Numbered from the stretch's first letter, positions 28,497-37,046 are shown. The stretch: DNA of 49,006 bases from an actinobacterium SCGC AAA044-N04 (GCA_000378885.1 KB900463.1:44687-93692); one strand, 5' to 3'. Translations and numbers: made by a program. The notes: generated by a model not told the origin, from the sequence alone.

Positions 28497-29251
28497 TAGA
28501 AGGCTCCAATCTTTTTGAGAACTTCAACTAATGCAGGAACGGCATCTGCTCCATTGCCTAACACTTCAGCGCCTTTTGCCTTAGACGGTGCAAGAGCCAA
28601 AGTAACTTTTTCTAACTTAGGAACGCGTGCTTCAGCCTTTTTCATGTCAACTGGCTTTTTGCGTGCTTGCATGCGACCTGGCACTGATGGATAACGAGGG
28701 ATGTTTAAACCATCGCGCACAGTGACAATTGCAGGCAGCGCAACTTCATAATGCTCGCGTCCAGCTGCAACCACTCGATCACATACTGCAACACCATTTT
28801 CAACCTTCATAGATTTAACGTTGGTAATAATCGGGCGATTGAGAGCATGGGCCACACGAATGTGGATTTGATATCCAGCACTATCAGCAGATTCTGCGCC
28901 AAAGATAATGAGATCAAATTTAGTCTCTTCAGCATTGATTGCATCAACTAGAGCAGCAGCGGTTCCTTGTGGATCCCACTCTTGTCCATCTGTTTCAATC
29001 AACACGGCGCGAGTAGCACCAATAGCTAGCTGTGAACGAAGTTGTTCTTCAGCATCACTAGGTCCAAGAGTAAGCAGAGTCAGAGTTCCTCCCATTTGTT
29101 CAACGAGTTGAACACCAGCTTCAACGGCATTCTCCTCATGAGGGCTAATACCAAAACCTAAATGCTTAGTTTCGATATCGCGTGAATCTGGAGTCAGAAT
29201 CAGAGTTCCACCAGCTAGTGGAACGCGCTTTAAGCAGACAAGTACGTCCAT
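28496..29251 (-). CDS. etfB: Electron transfer flavoprotein beta subunit
   Basis: AMP-binding partner of EtfA, 251 residues, starting MDVLVCLKRVP with the AANH-like nucleotide fold and the ETF beta signature in VAHALNRPIITNVKSMKVE and GREHYEVALPAIVTV. ATG 29251 overlaps the stop of the flavoprotein gene by one base (TAATG type), a sign that the dehydrogenase and its electron acceptor are made together. Confidence 0.94.
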   Translation of the reverse strand: MDVLVCLKRVPLAGGTLILTPDSRDIETKHLGFGISPHEENAVEAGVQLVEQMGGTLTLLTLGPSDAEEQLRSQLAIGATRAVLIETDGQEWDPQGTAAALVDAINAEETKFDLIIFGAESADSAGYQIHIRVAHALNRPIITNVKSMKVENGVAVCDRVVAAGREHYEVALPAIVTVRDGLNIPRYPSVPGRMQARKKPVDMKKAEARVPKLEKVTLALAPSKAKGAEVLGNGADAVPALVEVLKKIGAF

Positions 29252-31770
29252 TATGCAAGGATCCGTTCATTTGATGGGTCAAATACTGATGTTGGGCCAA
29301 CTTCAGCTACTGAACATGGATAGTGCTCACCAAGATATTCAACGATGAACTTGTTTCCAGCAACAGCTAACTCAGTTGGAAGGTAAGACATAAGGATGTG
29401 CTTACCTAAAGATGGTGCAGAACCAGCACTAGTTACATATGAACGTCGTCCATGTGCATCTGTAATTGGCTTCTTATCCAAAGTAAGGATTGGCTCATTA
29501 CCCATCATGTAGCGCTTAACACCAGTAGATGACGTGTGATCATCAACAAAGAGTGTGCACAGCATTGCAACTGGTTTTTCAGCGCGGTGCTTTACGTGCG
29601 CTTCTTTACCAATGAAATCTGCCTCTTTGAGCTTTGGAGATTGCATTCCTGCTTCAACTACTGTGTATTCAGTTTCAAGCTCTGGACCGTATGCGCGGTA
29701 GCACTTCTCTAGACGACCAGTAGTTCCATACACACCAATTCCAACAGGAATTAATCCGTGGTTCTTTCCAGCTTCCCAGAGTGCATCCCAAAGAGCAGGA
29801 CCATCAGCCATAGGAACATAGAACTCCCAGCCAAGATCGCCAACGTAGGAAATACGAGATGCAAGAACTTTCACACCCTTGATATCAATCTCTCTACACG
29901 TGCTGAACTTGAAAGATTCGTGGCTCATATCTTCAGAAGTAACTTCTTGAACAATCTTTCGTGCATTTGGACCCCACACACCCAGGGTTGTGTAGTCAGA
30001 AGTAATATCTTTGATTTTTGCAGTGCCATCGGCTGGCAATAGGTCAGCAAACCACTTCTTATCTGCCATACCGTGTGCACCACCAGTTACAACGCGGAAG
30101 TGATCAGTATCAAGTCGCATGATTGTTAAATCTGATTTAAATCCACCATTAGGACCAAGTACAGGCGTGTAAACAACACGACCGATAGCAACATCCATCT
30201 GGCGCAGGGCAGCCTTTTGCATAACAGCCAAAGCTGATGGGCCAGTGATATCAAAGTATGCAAAGGCAGTTAAATCAACGATTCCTGCAGTCTCGCGCAT
30301 TTGTAGGTGCTCTGCATTGATAATTGGTGACCACCAACGTGATTCCCATTCAGCTGCACGTGGCATTACCTTGTCGCCAAACTTTGCAACTAAATCTTTA
30401 TTTGATTCATACCAGAACGGACGTTCCCATCCAGCTGTTTCATAGAAGACTGCACCGAGTGCTGCTTCGCGCTCATAATACGGAGAGAGGCGAACTTTAC
30501 GATTTGATTCATACTGCTCAAGTGGGTGAACGATTCCATAGGTCTTGTTAAATGATTCAGCCACACGTGACTTAATGTGCTTCTCTTCTTTGTGGTGCTC
30601 ATGGAAGCGAGCAATGTTGGAAGCGTGAAGATCAATATGTGAATCTCCTAGAACCATCCATTCAGCTACAGACTTTGCAGTTCCTGGACCTTCTTTAATC
30701 CACACTGCCGCTACTGACCACAAGTTCTTTACTTCTGGAGTTTCGCCAAGAATAGGCATTCCATCTGGGGTGTAAGACAAAATTCCATTACATGCATACT
30801 TCTCACGTACAGATTCATCTCCAACAATAGATGGCATTAATTCATAGGCATGCTCATCTTGGATATCAAAATCTGCCTGAGTAAATGCAAACTCTGTTGG
30901 GGATAGAGCTGCAGTAGCATTTGAAGGAATGTCATCTGGTGTGTAGAGAATTGGACGGTGAGCATAGGAACCAATTTCAAGTCCCGTTCCATGTTGGCGC
31001 TCATACATGAACACATCCATGTCACGAACGATTGGCCATTCAATATCACCCTTAGTGTCTTTAAAGAATGGAACAGGCCCAATATCTTTCATCTGGTGAA
31101 CTGCAGGTGTTAGAGGAATGTGTGCACCAGCCATTGCAGCTAGCTTTGGTGACCAGCAACCTGTAGCGATAACAACGTATTCAGCTTCAATTGTTCCTTG
31201 ATCGGTAACAACTGCCTTTACAACTCCGTTTTCAACTTTAATATCTTGCACTTCAACGTTGGCAAATGATTGCGCAGCACCCATCTCTTGTGCTTTCTCG
31301 CGCATGATTGTTCCTGTGCGAAGTGAGTCAACGACGCCCACAGTTGGCTGGTAATACCCGCCTAAAATAATGCTTTCATCGATGTATGGCACTAGTTCTT
31401 TTACTTCTGCAGGAGTAAGGATTCGACCACCTTCGATTCCCCATGACTTTGCAGATGTAATGCGACGTGCCAGCTCTTGCATACGCTCTTCTGAACGAGC
31501 AACTTCAATTCCACCAGTTTCAGTGAAAGTTCCAAACTCTTTGTATTGGCGCATACTTTCAGCAGTAATTGCAGTCATCTCTTTTGAGTGATCGACAGGA
31601 AAGATGAAGTTAGATGCGTGGCCAGTTGAGCCACCAGGGTTAGGAAGAGGTCCTTTATCAATCTGGACTATGTCTTTCCAACCCAGCTTTGCAAGGTGAT
31701 AGACCATGCCGTTGCCGACGATTCCAGCGCCGATAACAACGCACTTTGCCTTTGCAGGTAACTTACTCAT
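29251..31770 (-). CDS. Dimethylglycine/sarcosine dehydrogenase-like flavoprotein
   Basis: The 839-residue protein has three parts in order: a DAO-type FAD domain with GxGxxG at 14-19 (GAGIVG), an FAO_M segment (about 370-430) and a glycine-cleavage T-protein-like folate domain with its C-terminal barrel (about 430-820). GSTGHASN places His51 where dimethylglycine dehydrogenase carries covalent FAD. Such enzymes oxidise N-methyl groups of dimethylglycine or sarcosine and load formaldehyde onto THF. The two substrates cannot be told apart by eye. Relatives also act on DMSP (DmdA) but lack the FAD domain. The adjacent etfBA and fhs support the dehydrogenase reading. ATG 31770 has AGGAAA upstream. 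Confidence 0.85.
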   Translation of the reverse strand: MSKLPAKAKCVVIGAGIVGNGMVYHLAKLGWKDIVQIDKGPLPNPGGSTGHASNFIFPVDHSKEMTAITAESMRQYKEFGTFTETGGIEVARSEERMQELARRITSAKSWGIEGGRILTPAEVKELVPYIDESIILGGYYQPTVGVVDSLRTGTIMREKAQEMGAAQSFANVEVQDIKVENGVVKAVVTDQGTIEAEYVVIATGCWSPKLAAMAGAHIPLTPAVHQMKDIGPVPFFKDTKGDIEWPIVRDMDVFMYERQHGTGLEIGSYAHRPILYTPDDIPSNATAALSPTEFAFTQADFDIQDEHAYELMPSIVGDESVREKYACNGILSYTPDGMPILGETPEVKNLWSVAAVWIKEGPGTAKSVAEWMVLGDSHIDLHASNIARFHEHHKEEKHIKSRVAESFNKTYGIVHPLEQYESNRKVRLSPYYEREAALGAVFYETAGWERPFWYESNKDLVAKFGDKVMPRAAEWESRWWSPIINAEHLQMRETAGIVDLTAFAYFDITGPSALAVMQKAALRQMDVAIGRVVYTPVLGPNGGFKSDLTIMRLDTDHFRVVTGGAHGMADKKWFADLLPADGTAKIKDITSDYTTLGVWGPNARKIVQEVTSEDMSHESFKFSTCREIDIKGVKVLASRISYVGDLGWEFYVPMADGPALWDALWEAGKNHGLIPVGIGVYGTTGRLEKCYRAYGPELETEYTVVEAGMQSPKLKEADFIGKEAHVKHRAEKPVAMLCTLFVDDHTSSTGVKRYMMGNEPILTLDKKPITDAHGRRSYVTSAGSAPSLGKHILMSYLPTELAVAGNKFIVEYLGEHYPCSVAEVGPTSVFDPSNERILA

Positions 31771-31800
31771 AGCTTCATTTCCTTTTTCTCTTGGTGGTGG

Positions 31801-32463
31801 TTATAAAGATTTACGGATTTCAGATTCAAAACCTTCAACGTGCTCTTTCATTGCCTTTGATGCCGCTTTTGGATCATTGCTTGCAATTGCTTCTAATAGG
31901 GCTCGGTGTTCGATGATTGCATCAGCTAAATGCTCCACACGATCAAGGGCTAAGAACCAGATGCGAAGGGCGTGGGCGTAGTAGTTATCCAGAGCGGCAG
32001 CTAGAAATTCATTGTGGGTGCATTGGTAGATGTGATGGTGAATTCGCTGATCAAGTCCTATCAAAGTTGGCATATCTAAATCACCTTTGATTGTGTTGAT
32101 TTCCTTAATCAAAGCCTTTGTTATCTCTTGGTCGGCAGCAGTTGAACGAGTGGCAGCTAGTTCTGCCGCCTTAATTTCAAGTACTGCGCGTGTTTCAGAG
32201 AGCTGTGAAAGATTTGCAACATCCACACGAGAAACAAACATGCCACGACGTGGATAAACCTCAACAAGTTTTTCATTTGCTAGCGAGCGCAGAGCTTCAC
32301 GAATAGGTGTGCGCCCCATCTTTAAGGTGCTCATTAATGCGCTCTCACTGATTAGTGATCCTGGCTCAAGTTCTAAAGTAATAATCATTGAGCGAATACG
32401 GCTATAGGCCGCCTCAGATAGCGAGGAGCTCTCTCTGGAGAGAATATGGATCGCTTGGCTCAC
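31801..32463 (-). CDS. GntR-family (FCD) transcriptional regulator
   Basis: A 220-residue regulator with an N-terminal winged helix (about 12-75; LKMGRTPIREALRSL is the GntR recognition helix region) and an all-helical FCD ligand domain (about 85-205) with the metal-binding His residues typical of FCD. It is the first gene of the minus-strand operon and stands 30 bp before the flavoprotein gene. A palindromic site overlaps its own -10 box, so it probably represses the operon until a ligand, perhaps dimethylglycine, sarcosine or formate, binds. The start is GTG 32463. Confidence 0.88.
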   Translation of the reverse strand: MSQAIHILSRESSSLSEAAYSRIRSMIITLELEPGSLISESALMSTLKMGRTPIREALRSLANEKLVEVYPRRGMFVSRVDVANLSQLSETRAVLEIKAAELAATRSTAADQEITKALIKEINTIKGDLDMPTLIGLDQRIHHHIYQCTHNEFLAAALDNYYAHALRIWFLALDRVEHLADAIIEHRALLEAIASNDPKAASKAMKEHVEGFESEIRKSL

Positions 32464-32470
32464 ATCGGTG

Positions 32471-32492
32471 ATGATATATCAGTGATATACCA
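32471..32492 (-). promoter_or_regulatory. Operator and -10 box of the one-carbon operon
   Basis: On the plus strand two near-identical decamers follow each other 11 bp apart: TGATATATCA (32472-32481, perfectly palindromic) and TGATATACCA (32483-32492). On the minus strand the -10 box TATCAT (32471-32476) ends 7 nt before the GTG of the GntR gene and overlaps the first decamer. A FadR/FCD-type operator over the promoter of an autoregulated operon is the likely reading. Confidence 0.6.
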
Positions 32493-32517
32493 ATGAACAG
32501 GGCCCAAGCGGGTGGTT

Positions 32518-33252
32518 TTAGCTCAAGTAGTACTTATAAAACAGCCAGGCTGAGGCGCCAAAGCCCACGCTGAGGATGAGCCCTCGATAAACGGCCACCG
32601 GCATTCGTGCGGCATAGCGCCCCCCATAAGTTCCGCCGATACTGGCTCCGATGAGCAAGGCAATGACTGCTCCCCAATGGGCCTTTCCACTAAAGATATA
32701 GATGATGTTGGAGATCAGGGATGTCCAGCCAACAATTAAATTCTTTGCAGTGTTCAAAGTCTTGGGATCGCGCCTGATATCGCGGGCAAGAACTGCAATC
32801 ACGATTACACCTTGGCCTGGACCGAAGTAGCCGCAATACAACCCGCTTGCTGCAATTCCAATTCTTTCAGCCAGGGCATGTCGAGCCCCACGAACAGGCT
32901 TAGTTTTAATCAAAAAGGAGAAGCTAGCGAAGAGAAGTAGGAAGGGAACCATTTTTTCAAATACACCAGGTGGCACATTGAGCAATAAAAAGGCACCGGT
33001 AGTTGAACCGAGAATGGATATATAGATGAGCTTCTTGTATTCCTGAAAGTAAGCACGCATCTGATCGCGCACGGCAATGAGAGCAAAGAAATTAGCCGGT
33101 GTCACACCGAGTGCATTTGAGATGGCCGCACTTACAGGCGACATTCCTGTGGCGAGCAAGACTGGATAGGAGATAACTGATGCTCCCCCAGCCATTCCAT
33201 TAATTCCACCGACAAGAATGCCAGTGAAGAAGATAATGATGTACTCGAGCAT
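32518..33252 (-). CDS. TSUP (TauE/SafE) family permease
   Basis: Membrane protein of 244 residues with about eight hydrophobic segments and the family pattern GxxxGxxNGMAGGASVISYP near the N-terminus, repeated in the second half (GYFGPGQGVIVIAV). Members move small anions such as sulfite, sulfoacetate or organosulfonates; the substrate here is unknown. ATG 33252 is chosen because a -10 box lies 6 nt upstream; an in-frame ATG at 33276 would overlap the moaD start. It converts a divergent pair with moaD. A sulfur or formate-linked role by context is only a guess. Confidence 0.8.
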   Translation of the reverse strand: MLEYIIIFFTGILVGGINGMAGGASVISYPVLLATGMSPVSAAISNALGVTPANFFALIAVRDQMRAYFQEYKKLIYISILGSTTGAFLLLNVPPGVFEKMVPFLLLFASFSFLIKTKPVRGARHALAERIGIAASGLYCGYFGPGQGVIVIAVLARDIRRDPKTLNTAKNLIVGWTSLISNIIYIFSGKAHWGAVIALLIGASIGGTYGGRYAARMPVAVYRGLILSVGFGASAWLFYKYYLS

Positions 33253-33258
33253 TGGGTA

Positions 33259-33268
33259 ACCATACAAT
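33259..33268. promoter_or_regulatory. Divergent, overlapping -10 boxes of TSUP gene and moaD
   Basis: Plus strand: TACAAT at 33263-33268 ends 6 nt before the moaD ATG (33275). Minus strand: TATGGT at 33259-33264 ends 6 nt before the ATG at 33252. The hexamers share 2 bp, so the polymerases compete for one site. Neither gene has a Shine-Dalgarno sequence. Confidence 0.55.
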
Positions 33269-33274
33269 GCGAGC

Positions 33275-33520
33275 ATGGCTATGGATATAGAGATTCGCTA
33301 CTTTGCAGCTGCGCGAGCCGCGGCTGGAGTAAGCATTCAGCGCGTTGAACCAGCCTCGCTCACGCAGATTCTGGCCGCAATAACTGCAGATAACGCCCAA
33401 CTAGCTCACGTTATTGAGCAGTGCTCATTTCTCGTTGATTCAGTAGCAGTCAATGATATGAATATGCCTATTCATGCTGGCAGTTTTATTGATGTGCTGC
33501 CACGTTTTGCTGGTGGCTAA
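33275..33520 (+). CDS. moaD: Molybdopterin synthase sulfur carrier subunit
   Basis: Ubiquitin-like small subunit of molybdopterin synthase, 81 residues, ending in the Gly-Gly tail (RFAGG) that is adenylated and converted to thiocarboxylate. The start ATG 33275 is fixed by a -10 box 6 nt upstream; a second Met at 33281 is possible. It is the only molybdenum cofactor gene on the plus strand and runs tail-to-tail into moaA, sharing stop codon bases. Its partner MoaE is at 34515-34937. The MoeB-type activating enzyme is not in the window. Confidence 0.9.
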   Translation: MAMDIEIRYFAAARAAAGVSIQRVEPASLTQILAAITADNAQLAHVIEQCSFLVDSVAVNDMNMPIHAGSFIDVLPRFAGG

Positions 33521-33525
33521 CCACC
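33512..33525. other. Palindrome coding both Gly-Gly tails (moaD and moaA)
   Basis: GGTGG-CTAA-CCACC. Read on the plus strand it gives Gly-Gly-stop for MoaD, on the minus strand Gly-Gly-stop for MoaA. The stop codons overlap in the loop. The transcript could form a 5-bp hairpin at either 3' end, but no T run follows, so it is not a standard terminator. Confidence 0.85.
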
Positions 33526-34518
33526 AATTGCTGACATCGGTCTAGCTGGTGCTATAAAAGAAGGATCGTTAATACCGTGGCCAGGCAGCTTGCTAATTAC
33601 AGTTTTCTGGAAGCGGGCCGCTATTTCCACTCGCTTTGCTGCATCATCTTTATTCTCATCTCGCAGTACTTTTCTCACATCAACTTCTTCATTTGAAAAC
33701 AAACATGAGCGCAACTGACCATCAGAAGTTAAACGCAAGCGATCACATGCCCCACAAAATGGCCGTGTCACGCTACCAATAATGCCAACAGTTGCTTGAG
33801 TTCCATTGATATAGAACTCTTCTGCAGGTGATGAGCCTCGGCCGTCAACAGGAGTTAATTCATAATTCCTTGAAAGGTCTGCATAAATCTGATCCGCGCT
33901 CACCATCGTTGCTCTATCCCAAATTCCACCTGCATCTAATGGCATCTGTTCAATAAAGCGCAATGCGTATTCATTCTTGAGTGCCCATTCCAATAATGCT
34001 GGGGCTTCATCATTATTTAGTCCTTGAAGTAAAACTGTGTTTACTTTGATTGGAAATAGTCCAGCAGCTTTGGCTGCATGTAATCCTTCAATGACATCAT
34101 CAAAGCGATCTCTATACGTTAACTTCTTAAAACGCTCGCGGCTTAAAGTGTCTAAACTGATATTAATTCGATTCAATCCAGCTTTTGCTAATGGTTGAGC
34201 CAACTCCTTTAACTTTAGACCATTGGTAGTTAAAGTTAAACGTGGAGCATTAGCAAGACCGGCTATGCGATCAACGATTTCAACAATATCTGGGCGAAGC
34301 AAAGGCTCACCACCAGTTAGGCGAACCTCATTAATACCTTGCTCAACGGCGACTTCAATAACCGTAAGAAGTTCATTTGTAGTCAGCAGGTCATCATTAG
34401 GAATCCACGCAGCGAAATCATTAGGCATGCAGTAGGTGCAGCGCAGTGAACAGCGATCGGTAAGAGAAACACGTAAGTTGCGATGTTCACGGCCATAGGT
34501 GTCAATGAGTTTGCTCAT
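33517..34518 (-). CDS. moaA: GTP 3',8-cyclase
   Basis: Radical SAM enzyme for the first step of molybdenum cofactor synthesis (GTP to 3',8-cyclo-GTP, then MoaC). The 333-residue product has the SAM cluster Cys23, Cys27, Cys30 (CSLRCTYC), the second cluster Cys255, Cys258, Cys272 and the C-terminal Gly-Gly that the family needs for activity. ATG 34518 is chosen for its 4-bp overlap with moaE; a longer frame adds five residues without similarity. It ends the mobA-moeA-moaC-mogA-moaE-moaA operon. Confidence 0.96.
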   Translation of the reverse strand: MSKLIDTYGREHRNLRVSLTDRCSLRCTYCMPNDFAAWIPNDDLLTTNELLTVIEVAVEQGINEVRLTGGEPLLRPDIVEIVDRIAGLANAPRLTLTTNGLKLKELAQPLAKAGLNRINISLDTLSRERFKKLTYRDRFDDVIEGLHAAKAAGLFPIKVNTVLLQGLNNDEAPALLEWALKNEYALRFIEQMPLDAGGIWDRATMVSADQIYADLSRNYELTPVDGRGSSPAEEFYINGTQATVGIIGSVTRPFCGACDRLRLTSDGQLRSCLFSNEEVDVRKVLRDENKDDAAKRVEIAARFQKTVISKLPGHGINDPSFIAPARPMSAIGG

Positions 34519-34937
34519 GCGCAGTTCACCCATTCATCAGTGCCATCAGTGAACTTTTGATGCTTCCAGATGGGCAACTTCTCTTTAACCGCATTCACAA
34601 TTGCAGAACAGGCATCAAAGGCCGCTTGGCGATGGGCAGCAGATACTGCCACCGCAAATGCAGTCTCACCGATGGCAATATCACCATAACGATGAGCAAC
34701 AGCTACTGTTTCAATGTCATAGTGGCCGATTACAGACTGTGTAATGCGTTTGATTTGCTCTGGGGCACTGGGATGTATTTCATAAAGAAGTGAGGCAACT
34801 TCTTTGCCGCCATCATGGTTTCGAACATCTCCGCAAAAGGTAACTACCGCACCGCTCGCAGGATTTGCTACGAGCTTAGATAGTTCCTGAATGTGAACAG
34901 GCGCATCAGTGACAACTGCATAGACAAGCTCGGGCAT
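34515..34937 (-). CDS. moaE: Molybdopterin synthase catalytic subunit
   Basis: Large subunit of molybdopterin synthase, 140 residues, which inserts the dithiolene sulfurs carried by MoaD into cyclic pyranopterin. Family motifs include VTFCGDVRNHDGG near residue 32, HRYGDIAIGE near 82, the HRQAAFDACSAIVNAVKEKLPIWK block and the active-site Lys in this KxxxPIWK region. ATG 34937 overlaps the mogA stop (ATGA). Confidence 0.95.
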   Translation of the reverse strand: MPELVYAVVTDAPVHIQELSKLVANPASGAVVTFCGDVRNHDGGKEVASLLYEIHPSAPEQIKRITQSVIGHYDIETVAVAHRYGDIAIGETAFAVAVSAAHRQAAFDACSAIVNAVKEKLPIWKHQKFTDGTDEWVNCA

Positions 34938-35416
34938 CAATGATCCTTGCCATCGAGCTGATCAAGAATGTGTCCAGCTAAACGTTGAATTATTACTAAG
35001 CCATCTTTAATTGCGCCTTGGGAGCCAGGTAGATTAATAATAAGTGAGGTGCCATGTGTTCCAACTAAACCTCTTGTTAAATCAGATGTTGGAACTTTAT
35101 CCCGTGAATATGCACGCAACGCCTCTGAAAAACCTGGGATGAATTTTTCAATAAATGGCGCGGTTGCTTCAGGAGTTATGTCCGTTGGTGAAACACCTGT
35201 GCCACCTGTTGTGACAATAAGACGGGTTTTGTTAGCTAGCGCCACAGTAAGTTGTTCTGAAATCAAATCAATGGAATCTGCAACGACATGTGGACCTGAT
35301 ACGGCATAACCCAGATCAGTGAGTCCTTGTGCAAGGGATAGACCGCTTAAATCTGCATACTCACCACGAGATGCACGGTTACTTGCAGTTATTACTACTG
35401 CGGTGCGCAGGCTCAC
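34937..35416 (-). CDS. mogA: Molybdopterin adenylyltransferase (MogA/MoaB family)
   Basis: Adenylates molybdopterin before molybdenum insertion. The 159-residue product has the family motifs VITASNRASRGEYADLSG at the N-terminus, TTGGTGVSPTDITPEAT near 68 and the NLPGSQGA motif near 128. GTG 35416 is chosen since it overlaps the moaC stop as GTGA; the frame extends four codons further to a TTG. Confidence 0.92.
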   Translation of the reverse strand: MSLRTAVVITASNRASRGEYADLSGLSLAQGLTDLGYAVSGPHVVADSIDLISEQLTVALANKTRLIVTTGGTGVSPTDITPEATAPFIEKFIPGFSEALRAYSRDKVPTSDLTRGLVGTHGTSLIINLPGSQGAIKDGLVIIQRLAGHILDQLDGKDH

Positions 35417-35886
35417 TTGCGCTTCCAATCGCCATTCTTTCCACCAGATTTTGAATCAACGTGAATAGCGCTAATTTCTGCAGCTGGATCTAAAGCTTTG
35501 ATCATGTCAATAATCGTTAACCCAGCAACGCTAACGGCAGTTAACGCTTCCATCTCAACGCCAGTGCGATCTGAAGTAATGACATGGGACTTGATTTCAA
35601 CGCCTGTATCAGTGATTGCTAAATCTATTGAAATCTTGTTAATCGCAATGGGATGACACAGTGGAATGAGCTCGCTTGTCTTCTTGGCTGCCATGATGCC
35701 CGCTATTCGAGCAGTAGATAAAACATCACCTTTTGGTGTTGTGCCATCACGAAGCAGAGCAACCACTTCACTCGATAAGTTCACTCGCCCTGATGCAATG
35801 GCCTCGCGCACAGTGACATCTCGTCCTGTTACATCAACCATGTTGGCTTCACCTGAACTATTTAGGTGGGTTAATCCATCGCTCAT
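35413..35886 (-). CDS. moaC: Cyclic pyranopterin monophosphate synthase
   Basis: Second step of molybdenum cofactor synthesis, after MoaA. The 157-residue product shows the family motifs MVDVTGRDVTVREA near 16, AARIAGIMAAKKTSELIPLCHP (with its His) and GVEMEALTAVSVAGLTIIDM. Length is normal. It overlaps moeA upstream and mogA downstream by 4 bp each. Confidence 0.96.
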   Translation of the reverse strand: MSDGLTHLNSSGEANMVDVTGRDVTVREAIASGRVNLSSEVVALLRDGTTPKGDVLSTARIAGIMAAKKTSELIPLCHPIAINKISIDLAITDTGVEIKSHVITSDRTGVEMEALTAVSVAGLTIIDMIKALDPAAEISAIHVDSKSGGKNGDWKRK

Positions 35887-37046
35887 GCCGGTAAGTCTAA
35901 CCAGCGCACTTGCTCGCCCGCACCTGTCAGAGCTTTTGTAACAATGGCAAAGCCATCTGAATGTGCTAATCCACGCAGCATTGCAGAGCCCAAATACGGA
36001 GCAACATGAAATTGACCATCAATGAGATTGCCAATGATCAAACGAGTGAAATCTTGCGGAGCGGTTAATTCACTGGCTGTTATGGTTTTTGCAAGCTTCT
36101 TATGAGTCTGACCAAGCTTTGATGCAATGACTGGTTGGCCAAGGGATGCAAGTGCAACTATTGCTGATTGTGGATTACCAGGCAGACCAAGAATTGCCAC
36201 ATCACCACTGCGCGCTAACAACATCGGATGTCCTGGCCGAACTTTGACGGTGTCTACCAAAATCTCTGCACCGATTGCATCGAGTGCACCGTGAAGATAA
36301 TCGCGTGGGCCTTGGGCTGTGCCACCTGTTGTAATGACAATGTCTGCCTTTTCACAAGAATCTTTTAGGGCAGTGACAACTAAATCTAATTGATCTGAGA
36401 TGTATTGAGTACTAATTATTTGCGCTCCCATGGCATGTAACCAACCAGGTAACTGTGGGCCAAGTGCATCACGCACTAAACCATCGCGTGGAATACCGTT
36501 GAGTTGAATTTCATCGCCGAGCAAAACGAGTGCAACTCTAGGTTGTGTAACAACATCTATTTCATCAAAGCCAGCTGCAGCAAGTAAACCAATCATTGCT
36601 GGGTTTAAAACGCTTCCTTTACTGACAATGACATCGCCAGCTTTGCATTCATGTGCTGGTGGTCGAATATCTTGATCCTTAATTACCTCACCATTTAACT
36701 GTGTTCCATCTACCTTTGCTGACTCCCAACGAATAATTCCAAACGTTCCCTCAGGAATCACCGCACCAGTTGCAATTCCAACAGCTTGACCTGATTCAAG
36801 TACTCCTTTCATTGGCAATCCTGCTTTAACTTCACCAACTATTTTCCAAGGTCCAGGCCCACTGACTGCATACCCATCCATTGCAGAAGTTGCATAGGTT
36901 GGCAGATCAACTAAAGACTTGGCATCCACGGCCACAGTTCTGTTCACGCAATGCTCAACTGGCAAGGATTCAGATTTCAACTGCTTGAATGTGGATTGTG
37001 CTATCGCGCGAGCATCATCCCAACTTCCTTCGACAAGTGCGCTCAT
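35883..37046 (-). CDS. moeA: Molybdopterin molybdenumtransferase
   Basis: Inserts molybdate into adenylated molybdopterin, 387 residues. It has the N-terminal MoeA domains with the motif YATSAMDGYAV near 51, the MogA-like domain with TTGGTAQGPRDYLHGAL near 240 and the GLPGNPQSAIVAL motif near 294, and domain IV at the C-terminus. It overlaps mobA upstream and moaC downstream by 4 bp. Confidence 0.95.
   Translation of the reverse strand: MSALVEGSWDDARAIAQSTFKQLKSESLPVEHCVNRTVAVDAKSLVDLPTYATSAMDGYAVSGPGPWKIVGEVKAGLPMKGVLESGQAVGIATGAVIPEGTFGIIRWESAKVDGTQLNGEVIKDQDIRPPAHECKAGDVIVSKGSVLNPAMIGLLAAAGFDEIDVVTQPRVALVLLGDEIQLNGIPRDGLVRDALGPQLPGWLHAMGAQIISTQYISDQLDLVVTALKDSCEKADIVITTGGTAQGPRDYLHGALDAIGAEILVDTVKVRPGHPMLLARSGDVAILGLPGNPQSAIVALASLGQPVIASKLGQTHKKLAKTITASELTAPQDFTRLIIGNLIDGQFHVAPYLGSAMLRGLAHSDGFAIVTKALTGAGEQVRWLDLPA

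Noticed and set aside
29251-31770. DMSP demethylase (DmdA)
   Set aside because: DmdA is a T-protein-like enzyme of about 370 residues without an FAD domain. Here the FAD domain with its His51 and the adjacent ETF genes point to an N-methyl dehydrogenase.
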